From: Arthrobacter sp. GMC3
Lineage (GTDB): Bacteria > Actinomycetota > Actinomycetes > Actinomycetales > Micrococcaceae
Length of the DNA: 64,000 nt
NCBI RefSeq assembly: GCF_002929305.1
Contig: NZ_PJIO01000002.1
Span: 186,001 to 250,000 of the forward strand
Direction: 5' to 3'
Shown: in pieces, positions 17,740 to 27,289 of the stretch
How positions within the stretch are numbered: the stretch's first letter is position 1
How the letters are laid out: each line of letters begins with the position of its first letter
Notes under the pieces: generated by a model
What the model was told of the DNA's origin: nothing
The model's database searches: none
What the model saw: the letters and a program-made list of their open reading frames with translations, nothing else
Position numbers and translations under genes: made by a program

Positions 17740-18477
17740 CCCGTAAGGGTTCTGGTTCTGCGCATTGGGATCCTGCTGGCCGTAAGGCTGGTTGGGATCG
17801 GCAGGCTGACCATATTGGGGAGCGCCATACGGCGGCTGTGCCTGGGGAGCCCCATATTGCGGCTGGGCCGGAGCCTGGCCGTAGGGCTGCTGGCCATACG
17901 CCTGCTGGCCATACGCCTGCTGGGCCGGGACGTGGGCGGCATACGTGGGCGCACCGTACTGCTGGGGTGCGCCGGCCTGGCCCGGGTACTGGACACCATA
18001 CTGTTGGCCGTAGTTCTGGGCGTACATCTTCTGCTCGGCGGTCATGTAGGAAGGGCCCCGGTATTGGGCGTCACCGTAGGAGAGGATTGAGGCGAAGACA
18101 ACGGGGATGAAGACCAGCCCCACGGTGTAGGCGGTGTCCTTGCCAAACGACTTGGAGATGTCGTTGAGCGTGCAAATGGACCAGTACAGTCCGGCGTACG
18201 GGATGAATTGGAGCCAAAAATGGGACTCAGGGCGGCCAGCAATCTTAACCAGGATCCACGTGTTGTAGAACGGTACAAAGGCCTTCCACTTGGCGAACCC
18301 AGCCTTCTTGAACACCCCTGCCCACATCAGACCCGCAACAACGAAGGCCACGGCGAACATCAGCAGGTATACCAGCAGCAGAAAGACAACAACGCCGGCG
18401 CTGTAGGCCGAATCGGTGGTGGTTGTGTAATAGTCATCCGCCGAAGGGCGGGCAAGCGTGAGAAGTGTTGCGATCAT
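17722..18477 (-). CDS. DUF5684 membrane protein with Tyr/Gln/Pro-rich tail
   Basis: A 251-residue protein. The first 150 residues hold about four hydrophobic helices with FKKAGFAKWKAFVPFYNTWIL and GRPESHFW, the signature of DUF5684. The last 90 residues are low-complexity repeats of the type AYGQQAYGQQPYGQ and QYGAPQ, probably a disordered cytoplasmic tail. AAGG lies seven bases before the start and CTATAA just upstream of it. The function is unknown. The end of the tail is encoded antisense to the last codons of azlD. Confidence 0.75.
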   Translation of the reverse strand: MIATLLTLARPSADDYYTTTTDSAYSAGVVVFLLLVYLLMFAVAFVVAGLMWAGVFKKAGFAKWKAFVPFYNTWILVKIAGRPESHFWLQFIPYAGLYWSICTLNDISKSFGKDTAYTVGLVFIPVVFASILSYGDAQYRGPSYMTAEQKMYAQNYGQQYGVQYPGQAGAPQQYGAPTYAAHVPAQQAYGQQAYGQQPYGQAPAQPQYGAPQAQPPYGAPQYGQPADPNQPYGQQDPNAQNQNPYGSGPAQ

Positions 18478-18595
18478 AAGTGAACCTTATAGGCGCATCT
18501 TGTTGCAGAACAATGGGGAGGGCTCCCCATGACGTGGCGGCGGAAGCTGCCACGATCGATAATGGAAGCCAAGCACCCCATCTAAGGAGAAACTC

Positions 18596-18928
18596 ATGAT
18601 TGTGGCATTTTCGGTGGCACCCAGCGGCACCCCCACAGACGCCCCGGCAGGAACCGGCGACGACGCCTCCGTGCACACGGCGGTGGCTGCGGCTGTGAAA
18701 GTAGTTCGGGAGTCCGGCCTGCCCAACCACACCGGCTCCATGTTCACCGAAATTGAGGGCGAATGGGACGAGGTCATGGACGTCGTAAAACGGGCCACCG
18801 AAGCCGTGGGCCGCTACGGATCGAGGGTTTCCCTGGTGCTCAAGGCAGACATCCGCCCCGGACACACGGGCGAAATTACCGGCAAGGTTGAACGGCTGGA
18901 AGGCGCGCTCCAGGCGCTCGCGGAGTAG
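18596..18928 (+). CDS. Thiamine-binding (MTH1187/YkoF-like) protein
   Basis: A 110-residue cytoplasmic protein of the MTH1187 (DUF77) ferredoxin-like family, some members of which bind thiamine or its precursors. It starts MIVAFSVAPSGTP and carries the conserved TGSMFTEIEGEWDEVMDVVKRA segment split over one strand and helix. AAGGAG is placed seven bases before the ATG. Homologues form tetramers. A ligand cannot be verified from sequence. Confidence 0.78.
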   Translation: MIVAFSVAPSGTPTDAPAGTGDDASVHTAVAAAVKVVRESGLPNHTGSMFTEIEGEWDEVMDVVKRATEAVGRYGSRVSLVLKADIRPGHTGEITGKVERLEGALQALAE

Positions 18929-18994
18929 CCGGTCCCGCGAAGGCCTAGTCACCGGGCCCTGTTTGTGCCGGGCGAACGGGCCTAGGCTTGGACC

Positions 18995-19663
18995 ATGGTT
19001 AAACATCGGAGTCGGCCCGGTTGGACCGACGTTGAAGAGTACCTTTCCGCCACGCTCGTGCAGGGCGGCCCCGGCATGGAAGCGGTTCTAGCCAGTATTG
19101 GCGCCGCAGGCATGCCCCGTATCGAGGTGGCCCCCACTGCTGGAAAGCTACTGATGCTGCTGGTCCGGATCCAGGGGGCCCGGCGAGTCTTGGAGATTGG
19201 CACGCTGGCCGGCTTCAGCACCATTTGGCTGGCCCGGGGCCTGCCCGACGACGGCCACATCACCACCTGCGAATACCTCCCGGAACACGCCGCGGTGGCC
19301 GCCAAAAACATCGCCGCCGCCGGGTTCGCGGACATGGTCAACATCCGGGTGGGCCCGGCGCTGGACACACTGCCAACGTTGCTCGCTGGTGATCCTTACG
19401 ACTTTGTCTTCATCGACGCAGATAAGGCCAACAACGTCGCCTATTTACAGTGGGCCCTGAAACTCACCCGGTCCGGAAGTGTCATTGTCATGGACAACGT
19501 CATCTGGGAGGGAACCATTCTGCATCCAGAACACGACCCGGATGCCGCTGCCATTCGGGCCGCCCTGGACTTCATGGGGTCCAATCCCGCCCTGGACGCA
19601 ACAGCCATTCAAACGGCCGGCTCCAAGGGCTGGGACGGGTTCGCGATCGCCGTCGTGCAGTAA
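18995..19663 (+). CDS. SAM-dependent O-methyltransferase (family 3)
   Basis: A 222-residue class I methyltransferase of the caffeoyl-CoA/catechol O-methyltransferase type. The SAM-binding motif VLEIGTLAGFSTIWLA lies near residue 67, YDFVFIDADKANN holds the metal-binding Asp, and VIVMDNVIWEG the second metal site. The gene is probably leaderless: TAGGCT at 18983-18988 ends six bases before the ATG. The acceptor substrate is unknown. Confidence 0.88.
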   Translation: MVKHRSRPGWTDVEEYLSATLVQGGPGMEAVLASIGAAGMPRIEVAPTAGKLLMLLVRIQGARRVLEIGTLAGFSTIWLARGLPDDGHITTCEYLPEHAAVAAKNIAAAGFADMVNIRVGPALDTLPTLLAGDPYDFVFIDADKANNVAYLQWALKLTRSGSVIVMDNVIWEGTILHPEHDPDAAAIRAALDFMGSNPALDATAIQTAGSKGWDGFAIAVVQ

Positions 19664-19684
19664 CCACTCGACTAGGCTGGGGAG

Positions 19685-20185
19685 GTGACTATATCGCTGC
19701 GCCCCGCAACCCTCGACGACGCCGAGGCCGTGGTGCTGTTGCACCTGCAATGCCACGAAGAGGCGTACGGCCGGCACCTGCCGCCGGAGTTTTTTGAGGA
19801 GCGGCGCAAATCCTTGCCCGGCCGTGTTGAGAGTTTCCGCAAGGCCATGGAACTCGGAAATGTTCCCACTTTGGCCTACGACGGCGGCGGCCTTGTGGGT
19901 GTTGCCGAGTCGGGCCCGGCGCAGGAAGATGACGCCCCGGTGAGCCTTGAATTGCGCTGGATCTACACGCTTGAACGTGTCCATGGAACTGGTGCTGGGC
20001 AGGCGCTAAGTGACGCCGTCATCGGAACGCAGGCGGCCTATTTGTGGGTGCTCGAGGACAATCCGCGAGCACAGGCGTTTTATGTCAGAAATGGTTTTGT
20101 CCCCGATGGTGCACGCAAGTTGATGAATGAACAATGGCACTTCCTGCCCAACATCCGCATGGTACGCGCGGCGGTGAACGCCTGA
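19685..20185 (+). CDS. GNAT-family N-acetyltransferase
   Basis: A 166-residue acetyl-CoA-dependent acetyltransferase. The acetyl-CoA-binding segment is LERVHGTGAGQALSDAVIG, followed by AYLWVLEDNPRAQAFYVRNGF, the usual last strands of the fold. The start is GTG at 19685 with no spaced ribosome site. TAGGCT at 19673-19678 ends six bases upstream, which suggests a leaderless mRNA. The stop overlaps the ATG of the next gene by one base. The substrate is unknown. Confidence 0.85.
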   Translation: MTISLRPATLDDAEAVVLLHLQCHEEAYGRHLPPEFFEERRKSLPGRVESFRKAMELGNVPTLAYDGGGLVGVAESGPAQEDDAPVSLELRWIYTLERVHGTGAGQALSDAVIGTQAAYLWVLEDNPRAQAFYVRNGFVPDGARKLMNEQWHFLPNIRMVRAAVNA

Positions 20186-21039
20186 TGGGACGCCAGCGCC
20201 CGCCCAAAAACGCCGCGCCGGAGCCGGACGCCGCAGTAAAGGGCCCCGTTGCCGGGAAGTACCAAACCGACACCGGCGTGGCCGAGCTTGTTCCCGATGG
20301 TGACAATCCCAACGGTTGGTTGCTCATGCTCAACGGCGTGCAAAGTTCACATGTGGACCTGGCCGATCCCTTGCGCCTTGATTTTGAATACATGCGCTGG
20401 ATCATGGCGTTGGTACAGGACAGGTGGGGTGCGGCGGAGAAGTTGCGCACCCTTAGCCTTGGTGGCGCTGCGTGTTCCATGCCCCGCTATCTCGTGGCGG
20501 CGTACCCGAACTCCCGCAATGTTGTGGTGGAGATCGATGGGAAGCTGGCCAACTATGTCCGCGACTGGTTCGAGCTGCCTCGGGCACCCTTGCTGAAAAT
20601 CAGGGTCGGCGAGGCGCGCGAAGTGACCGAATCGCTGAGTGAGGCAAGCCGGGACCTGGTCATTCGCGACGTCTTTGCCGGTTCCAAGACCCCCTACCCG
20701 CTGACCACCGCGGAGTTTACCGCGGCGGCCAAAAAGGTGTTGGCCGCTGATGGGGTCTACCTACTGAACTGTGGCGACTCACCTGCCCTGGCCGTTGCCC
20801 GCCGCGAGGCTGCCACCGTTGCCGCCGCCTTCGAATACACGGCCATCATTGCCGATCCGCCCATGCTCAAGGGCCGCCGCTCGGGCAACATCATCATCGC
20901 CGGCAGCGATGCGCCCCTGGGCGTTGGAGGCGGACTGCCCCGCGCACTCTTGGGCGGTGCCATGCCCGCCCAGCTTTGGGATGATGCGAAAGTGCGCCAA
21001 TTCGGTCAGAGCGCCTTGATCCTCACTGACGCTGGCTAG
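20185..21039 (+). CDS. Spermidine synthase-like aminopropyltransferase-fold protein
   Basis: A 284-residue Rossmann-fold protein related to spermidine synthases. [19 protein letters not shown] corresponds to the GGG nucleotide-binding loop, [10 protein letters not shown] to the acidic ribose-binding strand, and LVIRDVFAG to the active-site strand. The start is at 20185, coupled to the GNAT gene (TGATG). Whether it makes polyamines is uncertain, because many actinobacterial members are stand-alone paralogues of unknown activity. Confidence 0.78.
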   Translation: MGRQRPPKNAAPEPDAAVKGPVAGKYQTDTGVAELVPDGDNPNGWLLMLNGVQSSHVDLADPLRLDFEYMRWIMALVQDRWGAAEKLRTLSLGGAACSMPRYLVAAYPNSRNVVVEIDGKLANYVRDWFELPRAPLLKIRVGEAREVTESLSEASRDLVIRDVFAGSKTPYPLTTAEFTAAAKKVLAADGVYLLNCGDSPALAVARREAATVAAAFEYTAIIADPPMLKGRRSGNIIIAGSDAPLGVGGGLPRALLGGAMPAQLWDDAKVRQFGQSALILTDAG

Positions 21040-22492
21040 CGGCTTCCGGGGAGGATTCAGTTAGCCGGTCCGTCGCATCCGGAGCAACAGCGGCAGGTGT
21101 ACTTTCATCGGACAGAACTGCCCGGCGTCGTCCGTCACCGCGCACCCACAGCCGGAATGCCATCACTAGAAGAACCAGCCAGGCTCCGCCAACCCACAGG
21201 GCCACGCGGGTGTCGGGGAACACGCCCAAAAGCACCACAATGCCGGCCATGAACACCACTGTCAGCGCCGAACCCAGGGGCCACAGCGGGATGGGAAAAG
21301 CCGAGGGCGCCAGGGAATCACGGGCCATTTCACGTTTCATGGCAATGTGCGAAGCCAAGATCATCACCCACACCCAGACAGTGGCAAACGTGGCGATTGA
21401 GGCGATGATCAGGAACACTTCTTCGGGCATGACGGCGTTGAGGACCACGCCCACCAGCAGCACTCCGGTCATCATGACCACCGTCATCCAAGGCACTCCC
21501 GTGCGTGAAATCTTTCCGAATGCGGCTGGGGCATGGCCTTGCTGAGACAGGCCGAACAGGATGCGGCCGGCCCCAAAAATGTCGCTGTTGACCGCTGACA
21601 GGGCGGCGGTGATGACCACGGCGTTCAAGATGTGCCCGGCCGCCGGAATGCCCAGGGAGGAGAAGATTTGCACAAACGGGCTGGTTTCCCCGGTGATCAA
21701 ATTCCACGGGACAAGGCTCATGAGCACGCCAATGGTCAGCACGTAAAAGAGCAGCACACGCACCGGCACGGTGTTGATGGCCTGCGGGATTGACTTGGCC
21801 GGGTTGGCTGCCTCGCCAGCGGTGACGCCGATGGTCTCGATCCCGCCGAAGGCAAACATGACGACGGCGAACGCGGCCAGCAGACCACCCCAACCGTTGG
21901 GTAGGAAGCCGCCGTTCGAGACCAGGTTTCCCAGACCCGGTGCGGATTGTGAGGCCTCCATGTGGAACCCGAACACGATGATGATCACGCCGCCAGCGAT
22001 CATGGCGATGATGGCCGCGACCTTGATCAACGAGAACCAGAATTCAAGTTCGCCGAAGACCTTTACGCTGAGCAAATTCAGGGCCGCCAGGAAGAAGATG
22101 ATGGCCAGCACCCAGATCCAGCGCGGGACGTCGTGGAACCAAAAGCCCATGTAGATGCTGAATGCGGTGACGTCGGCGATGGCCACAATGGCCATTTCAA
22201 ACACGTAGGTCCAGCCTGTGATGAATCCGGCCAGCGGGCCAAGGTAGCGGCTGGCGTATTGGCCGAAGGAGCCAGAGACGGGGTGGCGCACTGCCATCTC
22301 ACCCAGGGCACGCATCACCATGAACACTGCCGCGCCGGCAACGATGTACGCCAACAGCACGGCTGGACCGGCCTTCTGGATGGCCGTGGCGGAACCGTAA
22401 AACAGGCCAGTGCCGATGGCGGATCCCAAAGCCATGAACCGAATGTGGCGGGCATTGAGTCCACGCGTCAGCGAGAAACCGGCGGTCTGCAT
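21023..22492 (-). CDS. APC-family amino acid permease
   Basis: A 489-residue proton/amino-acid symporter with 12 helices. The N terminus [27 protein letters not shown] is the family signature for helix 1, followed by [18 protein letters not shown] and [17 protein letters not shown] chose the ATG at 22492, with AAAGG seven bases upstream, rather than the longer frame from 22606. The gene is divergent from the IclR regulator that precedes hutH, so histidine uptake is a reasonable guess; aromatic amino acids, proline or GABA are equally possible for the family. Its 3' end overlaps the convergent spermidine-synthase-like gene by 17 bases. Confidence 0.88.
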   Translation of the reverse strand: MQTAGFSLTRGLNARHIRFMALGSAIGTGLFYGSATAIQKAGPAVLLAYIVAGAAVFMVMRALGEMAVRHPVSGSFGQYASRYLGPLAGFITGWTYVFEMAIVAIADVTAFSIYMGFWFHDVPRWIWVLAIIFFLAALNLLSVKVFGELEFWFSLIKVAAIIAMIAGGVIIIVFGFHMEASQSAPGLGNLVSNGGFLPNGWGGLLAAFAVVMFAFGGIETIGVTAGEAANPAKSIPQAINTVPVRVLLFYVLTIGVLMSLVPWNLITGETSPFVQIFSSLGIPAAGHILNAVVITAALSAVNSDIFGAGRILFGLSQQGHAPAAFGKISRTGVPWMTVVMMTGVLLVGVVLNAVMPEEVFLIIASIATFATVWVWVMILASHIAMKREMARDSLAPSAFPIPLWPLGSALTVVFMAGIVVLLGVFPDTRVALWVGGAWLVLLVMAFRLWVRGDGRRRAVLSDESTPAAVAPDATDRLTESSPEAASQRQ

Positions 22493-22593
22493 GTAAAAAC
22501 CTTTGGTGTTGAGGGCCTGGCGGTCCAGGAGTGAGCTCCAGCACATCACGCCCCGGGATGCTGTGACGGTGCTCACTAGCCATTGCTGTCTTG

Positions 22594-22653
22594 GATTGGA
22601 GATCACCCATTGACGGCCTTAATCTGGGATTGGAGACTCCACTATTCTATAAT
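22594..22653 (+). promoter_or_regulatory. Divergent permease/IclR promoter region
   Basis: A consensus TATAAT (22648-22653) lies about 75 bases before the IclR start. The decamer GGATTGGAGA occurs twice (about 22594 and 22628), 34 bases apart. The second copy is part of the palindrome TGGAGACTCCA. These are candidate regulator sites shared by the two divergent genes. Confidence 0.4.
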
Positions 22654-22727
22654 GGCGTCGAAGTGCCCGTGGTTTCGGTAAGGGTGGAGGCTGCAGCCTT
22701 TTAGATGTTCCAGCCAGCGAGGGAGTC

Positions 22728-23522
22728 ATGACGAACACGGAACGGGTACCGTCCAAAGTTCCAGCGGCGGACAACACTTTGCGCATACTTAAGCTCCTTT
22801 CGGCCAAGCGCGGCCCATTGGCGGCCTCGACCATAGCCACCTCGCTGGGCCTGCCTCGCTCCAGCGTTTATCACCTGCTCGGCGTCATGGAAGCCAGCGG
22901 ATTTGTCATGCATCTGCATGAGGAGCAGCGCTACGGGCTGGGCATTGCCGCCTTTGAGCTCAGCAGCGCCTATTCACGCCAGGAGCCGCTGTCCCGCCTG
23001 GGCCGGCCCTTGCTGGCGGCACTTGTCGACAAGATCGGCGAGAGCGCCCACCTGGCCGTGCTGCATGGGCGCGATGTTTTGTACATTGTGGAGGAGCGTG
23101 CCAAGCACCGCCCTTCCCTGGTGACCGACGTCGGAGTTCGCCTGCCCAGTCACCTCACGGCGAGTGGGCGCGCAATTTTGGCGGCGCTCCCGAAGTCGCA
23201 AGTCCGCGCCCTGTACCCCAACGCCGCGGCGTTTTCCTCGCGCACGGAGGTGCCCGACCCTATCGGCAAGTACTCCACACTTTCAGCGCACCTGGAGCAG
23301 GTTCGCCAGCGCGGCTACTCCACCGAGCACGGGGAAGTGACGGACGGCTTCGGCTCGGTGGCCGCCGCCGTGACGGACCATGTGGGTTGGCCCGTGGCCG
23401 CCGTTGCCGTCACATTTTTGGAAGACAAGGTTCCTGCGGATCAGTGGCCCGCCCTTGCACAGCGCGTCACCAAGGCCGCCGACGAGCTGTCGGTGCGAAT
23501 TTACGGCCGCCGCGAAGGGTAG
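22728..23522 (+). CDS. IclR-family transcriptional regulator
   Basis: A 264-residue regulator with an N-terminal winged helix-turn-helix (ADNTLRILKLLSAKRGPLAAS, then ATSLGLPRSSVYHLL) and a C-terminal IclR effector domain (VGVRLPSHLTASGRAILAAL). GGGAG precedes the ATG. It lies between the APC permease, on the other strand, and hutH, on the same strand. Control of histidine uptake and breakdown is inferred from this position. The likely effector is histidine or urocanate. Confidence 0.9.
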   Translation: MTNTERVPSKVPAADNTLRILKLLSAKRGPLAASTIATSLGLPRSSVYHLLGVMEASGFVMHLHEEQRYGLGIAAFELSSAYSRQEPLSRLGRPLLAALVDKIGESAHLAVLHGRDVLYIVEERAKHRPSLVTDVGVRLPSHLTASGRAILAALPKSQVRALYPNAAAFSSRTEVPDPIGKYSTLSAHLEQVRQRGYSTEHGEVTDGFGSVAAAVTDHVGWPVAAVAVTFLEDKVPADQWPALAQRVTKAADELSVRIYGRREG

Positions 23523-23673
23523 CCACCGGTTGCGGATCCCGAAACGGTGAATTGATCCCGATAATTCGGCCACGAAAGTGAGTTTCGGCATCCCGGCAGA
23601 ATGTAAGCGGCCGCCCGGCCCTGTGGGGTCGCCTTGTCTGGGGTCCCGGACAGCGTCACCTTAGAGGTGCAGT

Positions 23674-23688
23674 TTTCCGCGGCGGAAA
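23674..23688. promoter_or_regulatory. Candidate IclR operator upstream of hutH
   Basis: A perfect palindrome TTTCCGC-G-GCGGAAA lies 46 bases before the hutH start. Its size and TTTCC/GGAAA arms match the style of IclR-family operators. Binding by the adjacent IclR protein is inferred. Confidence 0.45.
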
Positions 23689-23733
23689 GCGGGATAGTGG
23701 GAAGCAAGCCCGCCGCAACGCAAAGGATTTGCC

Positions 23734-25305
23734 ATGACCGCAACCGTTTTGTCCCCCGATATAGTCCTCTCCCACTCAGGCGTCACCCCCGAGGACGTCA
23801 TCGCCGTCGCCCGCCACAATGCGAAGGTGGTGCTGAGCCCGGAGGCGCTGGCCGGCGTCGAACGCGTCAGGGAACACATCGAAAAACTGGCCCACTCCGA
23901 CACCCCCGCCTACGGCATCTCCACCGGCTTCGGCGCCCTGGCAAACCGCCACATCCCCGCGGAAATGCGCACGCAGCTGCAAAAGTCGCTCATTCGCAGC
24001 CACTCCGCCGGCATGGGCCCGGCCGTGGAACGCGAGGTTGTTCGCGCCCTGATGTTCCTGCGCGCTAAAACTCTTGCCAGTGGCCGGACAGGTGTGCGCC
24101 CCGTCGTGGTGCAGACCATGGTGGACGTACTCAATGCCGGTATCACCCCCGTGGTTCGCGAGTTCGGCTCGCTGGGCTGCTCCGGCGACCTCGCCCCGCT
24201 CTCGCATTGCGCGCTGGTGCTCATGGGCGAGGGTGAGGCCGAAGGGCCCGACGGCGTCATTCGTCCCGTTCCCGAACTGCTCGCCGCGGCCGGCATCACG
24301 CCCATCGAGCTCGCCGAAAAGGAGGGCCTGGCGCTCGTCAACGGCACCGACGGCATGCTCGGCATGCTGCTCATGGCCATCGCGGATTTGCGTCTTTTGC
24401 TGACGACGGCGGACATCACCGCCGCGCTCAGCGTCGAGGGCCTGTTGGGTACAGATCAGGTGTTCGTGCCCGAGTTGCACATGGATCTGCGCCCACACCC
24501 CGGCCAGGCCGCCAGTGCGGAGAACATGCTGCGCGTGCTGGCCAACTCACCCATCGTCGCCTCACACCGCGTGGGTGACTCCCGCGTTCAGGACGCCTAC
24601 TCGTTGCGCTGCGCCCCGCAGGTGGCTGGCGCCGCCCGCGACACCGTGGACCACGCGCTCATGGTGGCCACGCGCGAGCTCGCTGCCTCGATCGACAACC
24701 CCGTAGTTCTGCCCGACGGCCGTGTGTCATCCAATGGCAACTTCCACGGCGCGCCAGTGGCCTATGTGCTGGACTTCCTGGCCATCGTTTCCGCGGATGT
24801 GGCGTCCATCGCCGAGCGCCGCACGGACCGCATGCTTGACCCCGCCCGGTCACACGGCCTGCCCGCCTTCCTGGCCGGGGATCCCGGCGTGGACTCTGGC
24901 CTGATGATCGCCCAGTACACCCAGGCCGGGCTGGTCTCGGACTCCAAGCGCCTGGCCGTGCCCGCCTCTGTGGACTCAATCCCCAGCTCCGCAATGCAGG
25001 AGGACCACGTATCGATGGGATGGCATGCCGCCCGCAAGCTTCGCCGCTCCGTGGAGAACCTGCGCCGCGTGCTGGCCATTGAACTCGTCACGGCCACCCG
25101 CGCCATCGACATGCGCACCTCCATGTCCGACGGCGAACTGGTCCCCGGTCCGGCCGGCGCAGCTGTGCTTGAGGTGCTGCGCAAGACCGTTCAGGGTCCG
25201 GGCAGCGACCGTTTCCTGTCCCCGGAACTGGAAGAAGCCGACCGTCTTGTGGGCTCCGGCGCCATCCGTGCCGCCGCCGAGGAGGCCACCGGGCCGCTTC
25301 ACTAA
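23734..25305 (+). CDS. hutH: Histidine ammonia-lyase
   Basis: This enzyme removes ammonia from L-histidine to give urocanate, the first step of histidine breakdown. It has 523 residues, the usual length. It carries AYGISTGFGALAN near residue 60 and the self-cyclising MIO site at Cys149-Ser150-Gly151 in GSLGCSGDLAPLSH. Further conserved segments are EGLALVNGTDGMLG, VQDAYSLRCAPQV and SSAMQEDHVSMG. The first MIO residue is Cys rather than the textbook Ala; Cys is tolerated in this family. AAAGGA precedes the ATG. No urocanase or imidazolonepropionase gene follows. Confidence 0.96.
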   Translation: MTATVLSPDIVLSHSGVTPEDVIAVARHNAKVVLSPEALAGVERVREHIEKLAHSDTPAYGISTGFGALANRHIPAEMRTQLQKSLIRSHSAGMGPAVEREVVRALMFLRAKTLASGRTGVRPVVVQTMVDVLNAGITPVVREFGSLGCSGDLAPLSHCALVLMGEGEAEGPDGVIRPVPELLAAAGITPIELAEKEGLALVNGTDGMLGMLLMAIADLRLLLTTADITAALSVEGLLGTDQVFVPELHMDLRPHPGQAASAENMLRVLANSPIVASHRVGDSRVQDAYSLRCAPQVAGAARDTVDHALMVATRELAASIDNPVVLPDGRVSSNGNFHGAPVAYVLDFLAIVSADVASIAERRTDRMLDPARSHGLPAFLAGDPGVDSGLMIAQYTQAGLVSDSKRLAVPASVDSIPSSAMQEDHVSMGWHAARKLRRSVENLRRVLAIELVTATRAIDMRTSMSDGELVPGPAGAAVLEVLRKTVQGPGSDRFLSPELEEADRLVGSGAIRAAAEEATGPLH

Positions 25306-25396
25306 TCCCCACCGGCTCCCCAAGCGAAGCCGCTGGCGCGTCTTCACTTGGGGCCCCTCGGGCGTGTGGGCCCGCCGGGCCTCCCGCCACCTTGCC

Positions 25397-25451
25397 GAAC
25401 GGGGAGTAGTTGTTGATGTCGGCGTCGAACATCAACAACTACTGCCCACTC
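25397..25451. repeat. Dispersed palindromic repeat, family B copy 1
   Basis: A hairpin with a perfect 15-bp stem (25405-25419 with 25429-25443, core AGTAGTTGTTGATGT). The outer arms are partly degraded. Almost the same sequence, but perfect over 25 bp, occurs at 53226-53282. This copy lies 92 bases after hutH and may act as its terminator. Confidence 0.8.
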
Positions 25452-25510
25452 GAACACGTCGCTAAAACCGTGCAGAACTGTTGCCACTTCGGAGACAGCA
25501 GTGTTTAATG

Positions 25511-25547
25511 TTCGAATACCCCTTTGTTTTCAAACGTATATTCGAAT
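25511..25547. promoter_or_regulatory. Candidate operator of the ABC exporter
   Basis: TTCGAAT occurs at 25511 and 25541, exactly 30 bases apart, about three helical turns. TTCGAATA and TATTCGAA also form an inverted pair (25511-25518 and 25539-25546). The second site ends about 12 bases before the GTG start, so a bound protein would cover the start region. Confidence 0.45.
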
Positions 25548-25558
25548 CGGAATTTGCC

Positions 25559-27289
25559 GTGAAACTCGTTCGACTTTCCTTGCGCCATGCCAAGCCTTAT
25601 TGGGCTTGGATCGTTGCCGTATTGGTCCTGCAACTAATCTCCACCATTGCCGCCCTCTACCTGCCCAGCCTCAACGCGCAGATCATCGACCAGGGGATCG
25701 CCAAGGGCGACACCGATTTCATCTGGTCCACGGGCGTCACCATGGTCATGGTGTGCTTCGTGCAGGTGGTGAGCGCAATCGGCGGCATCTACTTTGGCGC
25801 CCGCACGGCGATGGCCATTGGCCGCGATCTGCGCCGTGAGGTTTACTACCGGGTCAACGCTCTGGGAGCCCTGGACATCAGCCGTTTCGGAACGGCAACC
25901 CTGATCACCCGCAACACCAACGACGTCCAACAAGTGCAGATGCTCGTGTTGATGACCCTGAATTTTATGGTCTCAACGCCCATCATGAGCATTGGCGGCA
26001 TCGTCATGGCACTCCGCGAGGACGTCGGCCTGTCATGGCTTCTTTGGGTTTCGGTTCCTCTCCTGTTTATCGTGGTCGGGTTCTTGGTCGTAAAATTGCT
26101 GCCCCTGTTTAGGGAAATGCAGGACCGCATCGATGCCATCAATGGGGTCCTGCGCGAACAGATCGTCGGCATCAGGGTGATTCGTGCCTTTGTGCGTGAA
26201 AAGTTTGAATCGGACCGCTACCGGGACGCCAACATGGCCCTGACCAGGGTCTCCGTCCGGGTCGGCAATCTCTTTGTGCTGATGTTCCCGGCCATCATGA
26301 TGATCTTGCACCTGGCCACTGCCGCGGTGCTGTGGTTCGGAGGGCAGCGTGTAGACGCAGGCCAAATGCAGGTGGGATCGCTGACAGCGTTCCTGCAGTA
26401 CCTCTTGCAGATTCTCGTGGCGGTGATGATGGGCGTCTTCATGGTTATGATGATTCCGCGCGCTGTCATCTCGGCCGAGCGCTTGGATGACTTGCTCTCC
26501 ACCGAACCGAGCCTCGCCGTTCCCCAGGGAACCGAGCTGCCGGTTCACCACACCGTCGAGTTTGCCAATGTTTCCTTCGGGTACCCGGGGGCCGAACGCC
26601 CGGTGCTCAATGGCATCAGTTTCACTGCCAAGCAGGGGCAGACGACGGCGATCGTGGGTTCCACAGGCTCCGGTAAGTCAACGCTGGTCAACCTCATTCC
26701 GCGGCTTTTCGACCCCCAACAGGGCACAGTTCGCATCGGTGGGGTGGAGGTCAGTGAACTGAATAGAAAACAATTGGCAACACTGGTGGGCCTTGTCCCC
26801 CAAAAGCCGTACCTCTTCTCCGGGACCGTCGCCAGCAATCTGCGCTTTGGCAAGCCGGAGGCGAGCGACGAGGAACTGTGGCAGGCCCTGGAGATAGCCC
26901 AGGCCAAGGATTTTGTGCAGGCCAAAGCCAAAACTCTTGATACGCGGGTTGCCCAGGGAGGGACGAATGTTTCCGGCGGGCAGCGTCAGCGTCTCTGCAT
27001 TGCGCGGGCGCTGACGGCCAAGCCGCGCGTCTTCCTTTTTGACGACTCGTTCTCCGCCTTGGATGTCACCACCGACCAGTTGCTGCGGGAGTCCTTGAAG
27101 GTCGCCACCGAAGATGCCACCGTCATCATCGTCGCCCAGCGAATGTCCACGATCCGGGAAGCCGATCACATCGTGGTTCTCGATGAAGGTGCCGTGGTGG
27201 GTGCCGGAACGCACCAGGAACTTTTTGAAAGCAATGAGACCTACCGGGAAATTGTTGAGTCGCAGTTGAGCATAGAGGGGGCTCCATAA
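25559..27289 (+). CDS. ABC exporter half-transporter, subunit with degenerate ATP site
   Basis: A 576-residue half-transporter: six membrane helices (about 1-310) followed by an ATPase domain. Walker A is GSTGSGKST at 367-374, the signature VSGGQ is at 471-475, and Walker B ends in Asp495-Asp496 (FLFDDS). Asp at the second position replaces the catalytic Glu, as in the regulatory subunit of heterodimeric exporters such as TM287/288 and BmrCD. I chose the GTG at 25559 (VKLVRLSLRHAKPYW), which matches the family N terminus; the frame extends upstream to 25481. The stop overlaps the start of the partner gene by one base. It probably exports a drug, lipid or peptide; the substrate is unknown. Confidence 0.9.
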   Translation: MKLVRLSLRHAKPYWAWIVAVLVLQLISTIAALYLPSLNAQIIDQGIAKGDTDFIWSTGVTMVMVCFVQVVSAIGGIYFGARTAMAIGRDLRREVYYRVNALGALDISRFGTATLITRNTNDVQQVQMLVLMTLNFMVSTPIMSIGGIVMALREDVGLSWLLWVSVPLLFIVVGFLVVKLLPLFREMQDRIDAINGVLREQIVGIRVIRAFVREKFESDRYRDANMALTRVSVRVGNLFVLMFPAIMMILHLATAAVLWFGGQRVDAGQMQVGSLTAFLQYLLQILVAVMMGVFMVMMIPRAVISAERLDDLLSTEPSLAVPQGTELPVHHTVEFANVSFGYPGAERPVLNGISFTAKQGQTTAIVGSTGSGKSTLVNLIPRLFDPQQGTVRIGGVEVSELNRKQLATLVGLVPQKPYLFSGTVASNLRFGKPEASDEELWQALEIAQAKDFVQAKAKTLDTRVAQGGTNVSGGQRQRLCIARALTAKPRVFLFDDSFSALDVTTDQLLRESLKVATEDATVIIVAQRMSTIREADHIVVLDEGAVVGAGTHQELFESNETYREIVESQLSIEGAP

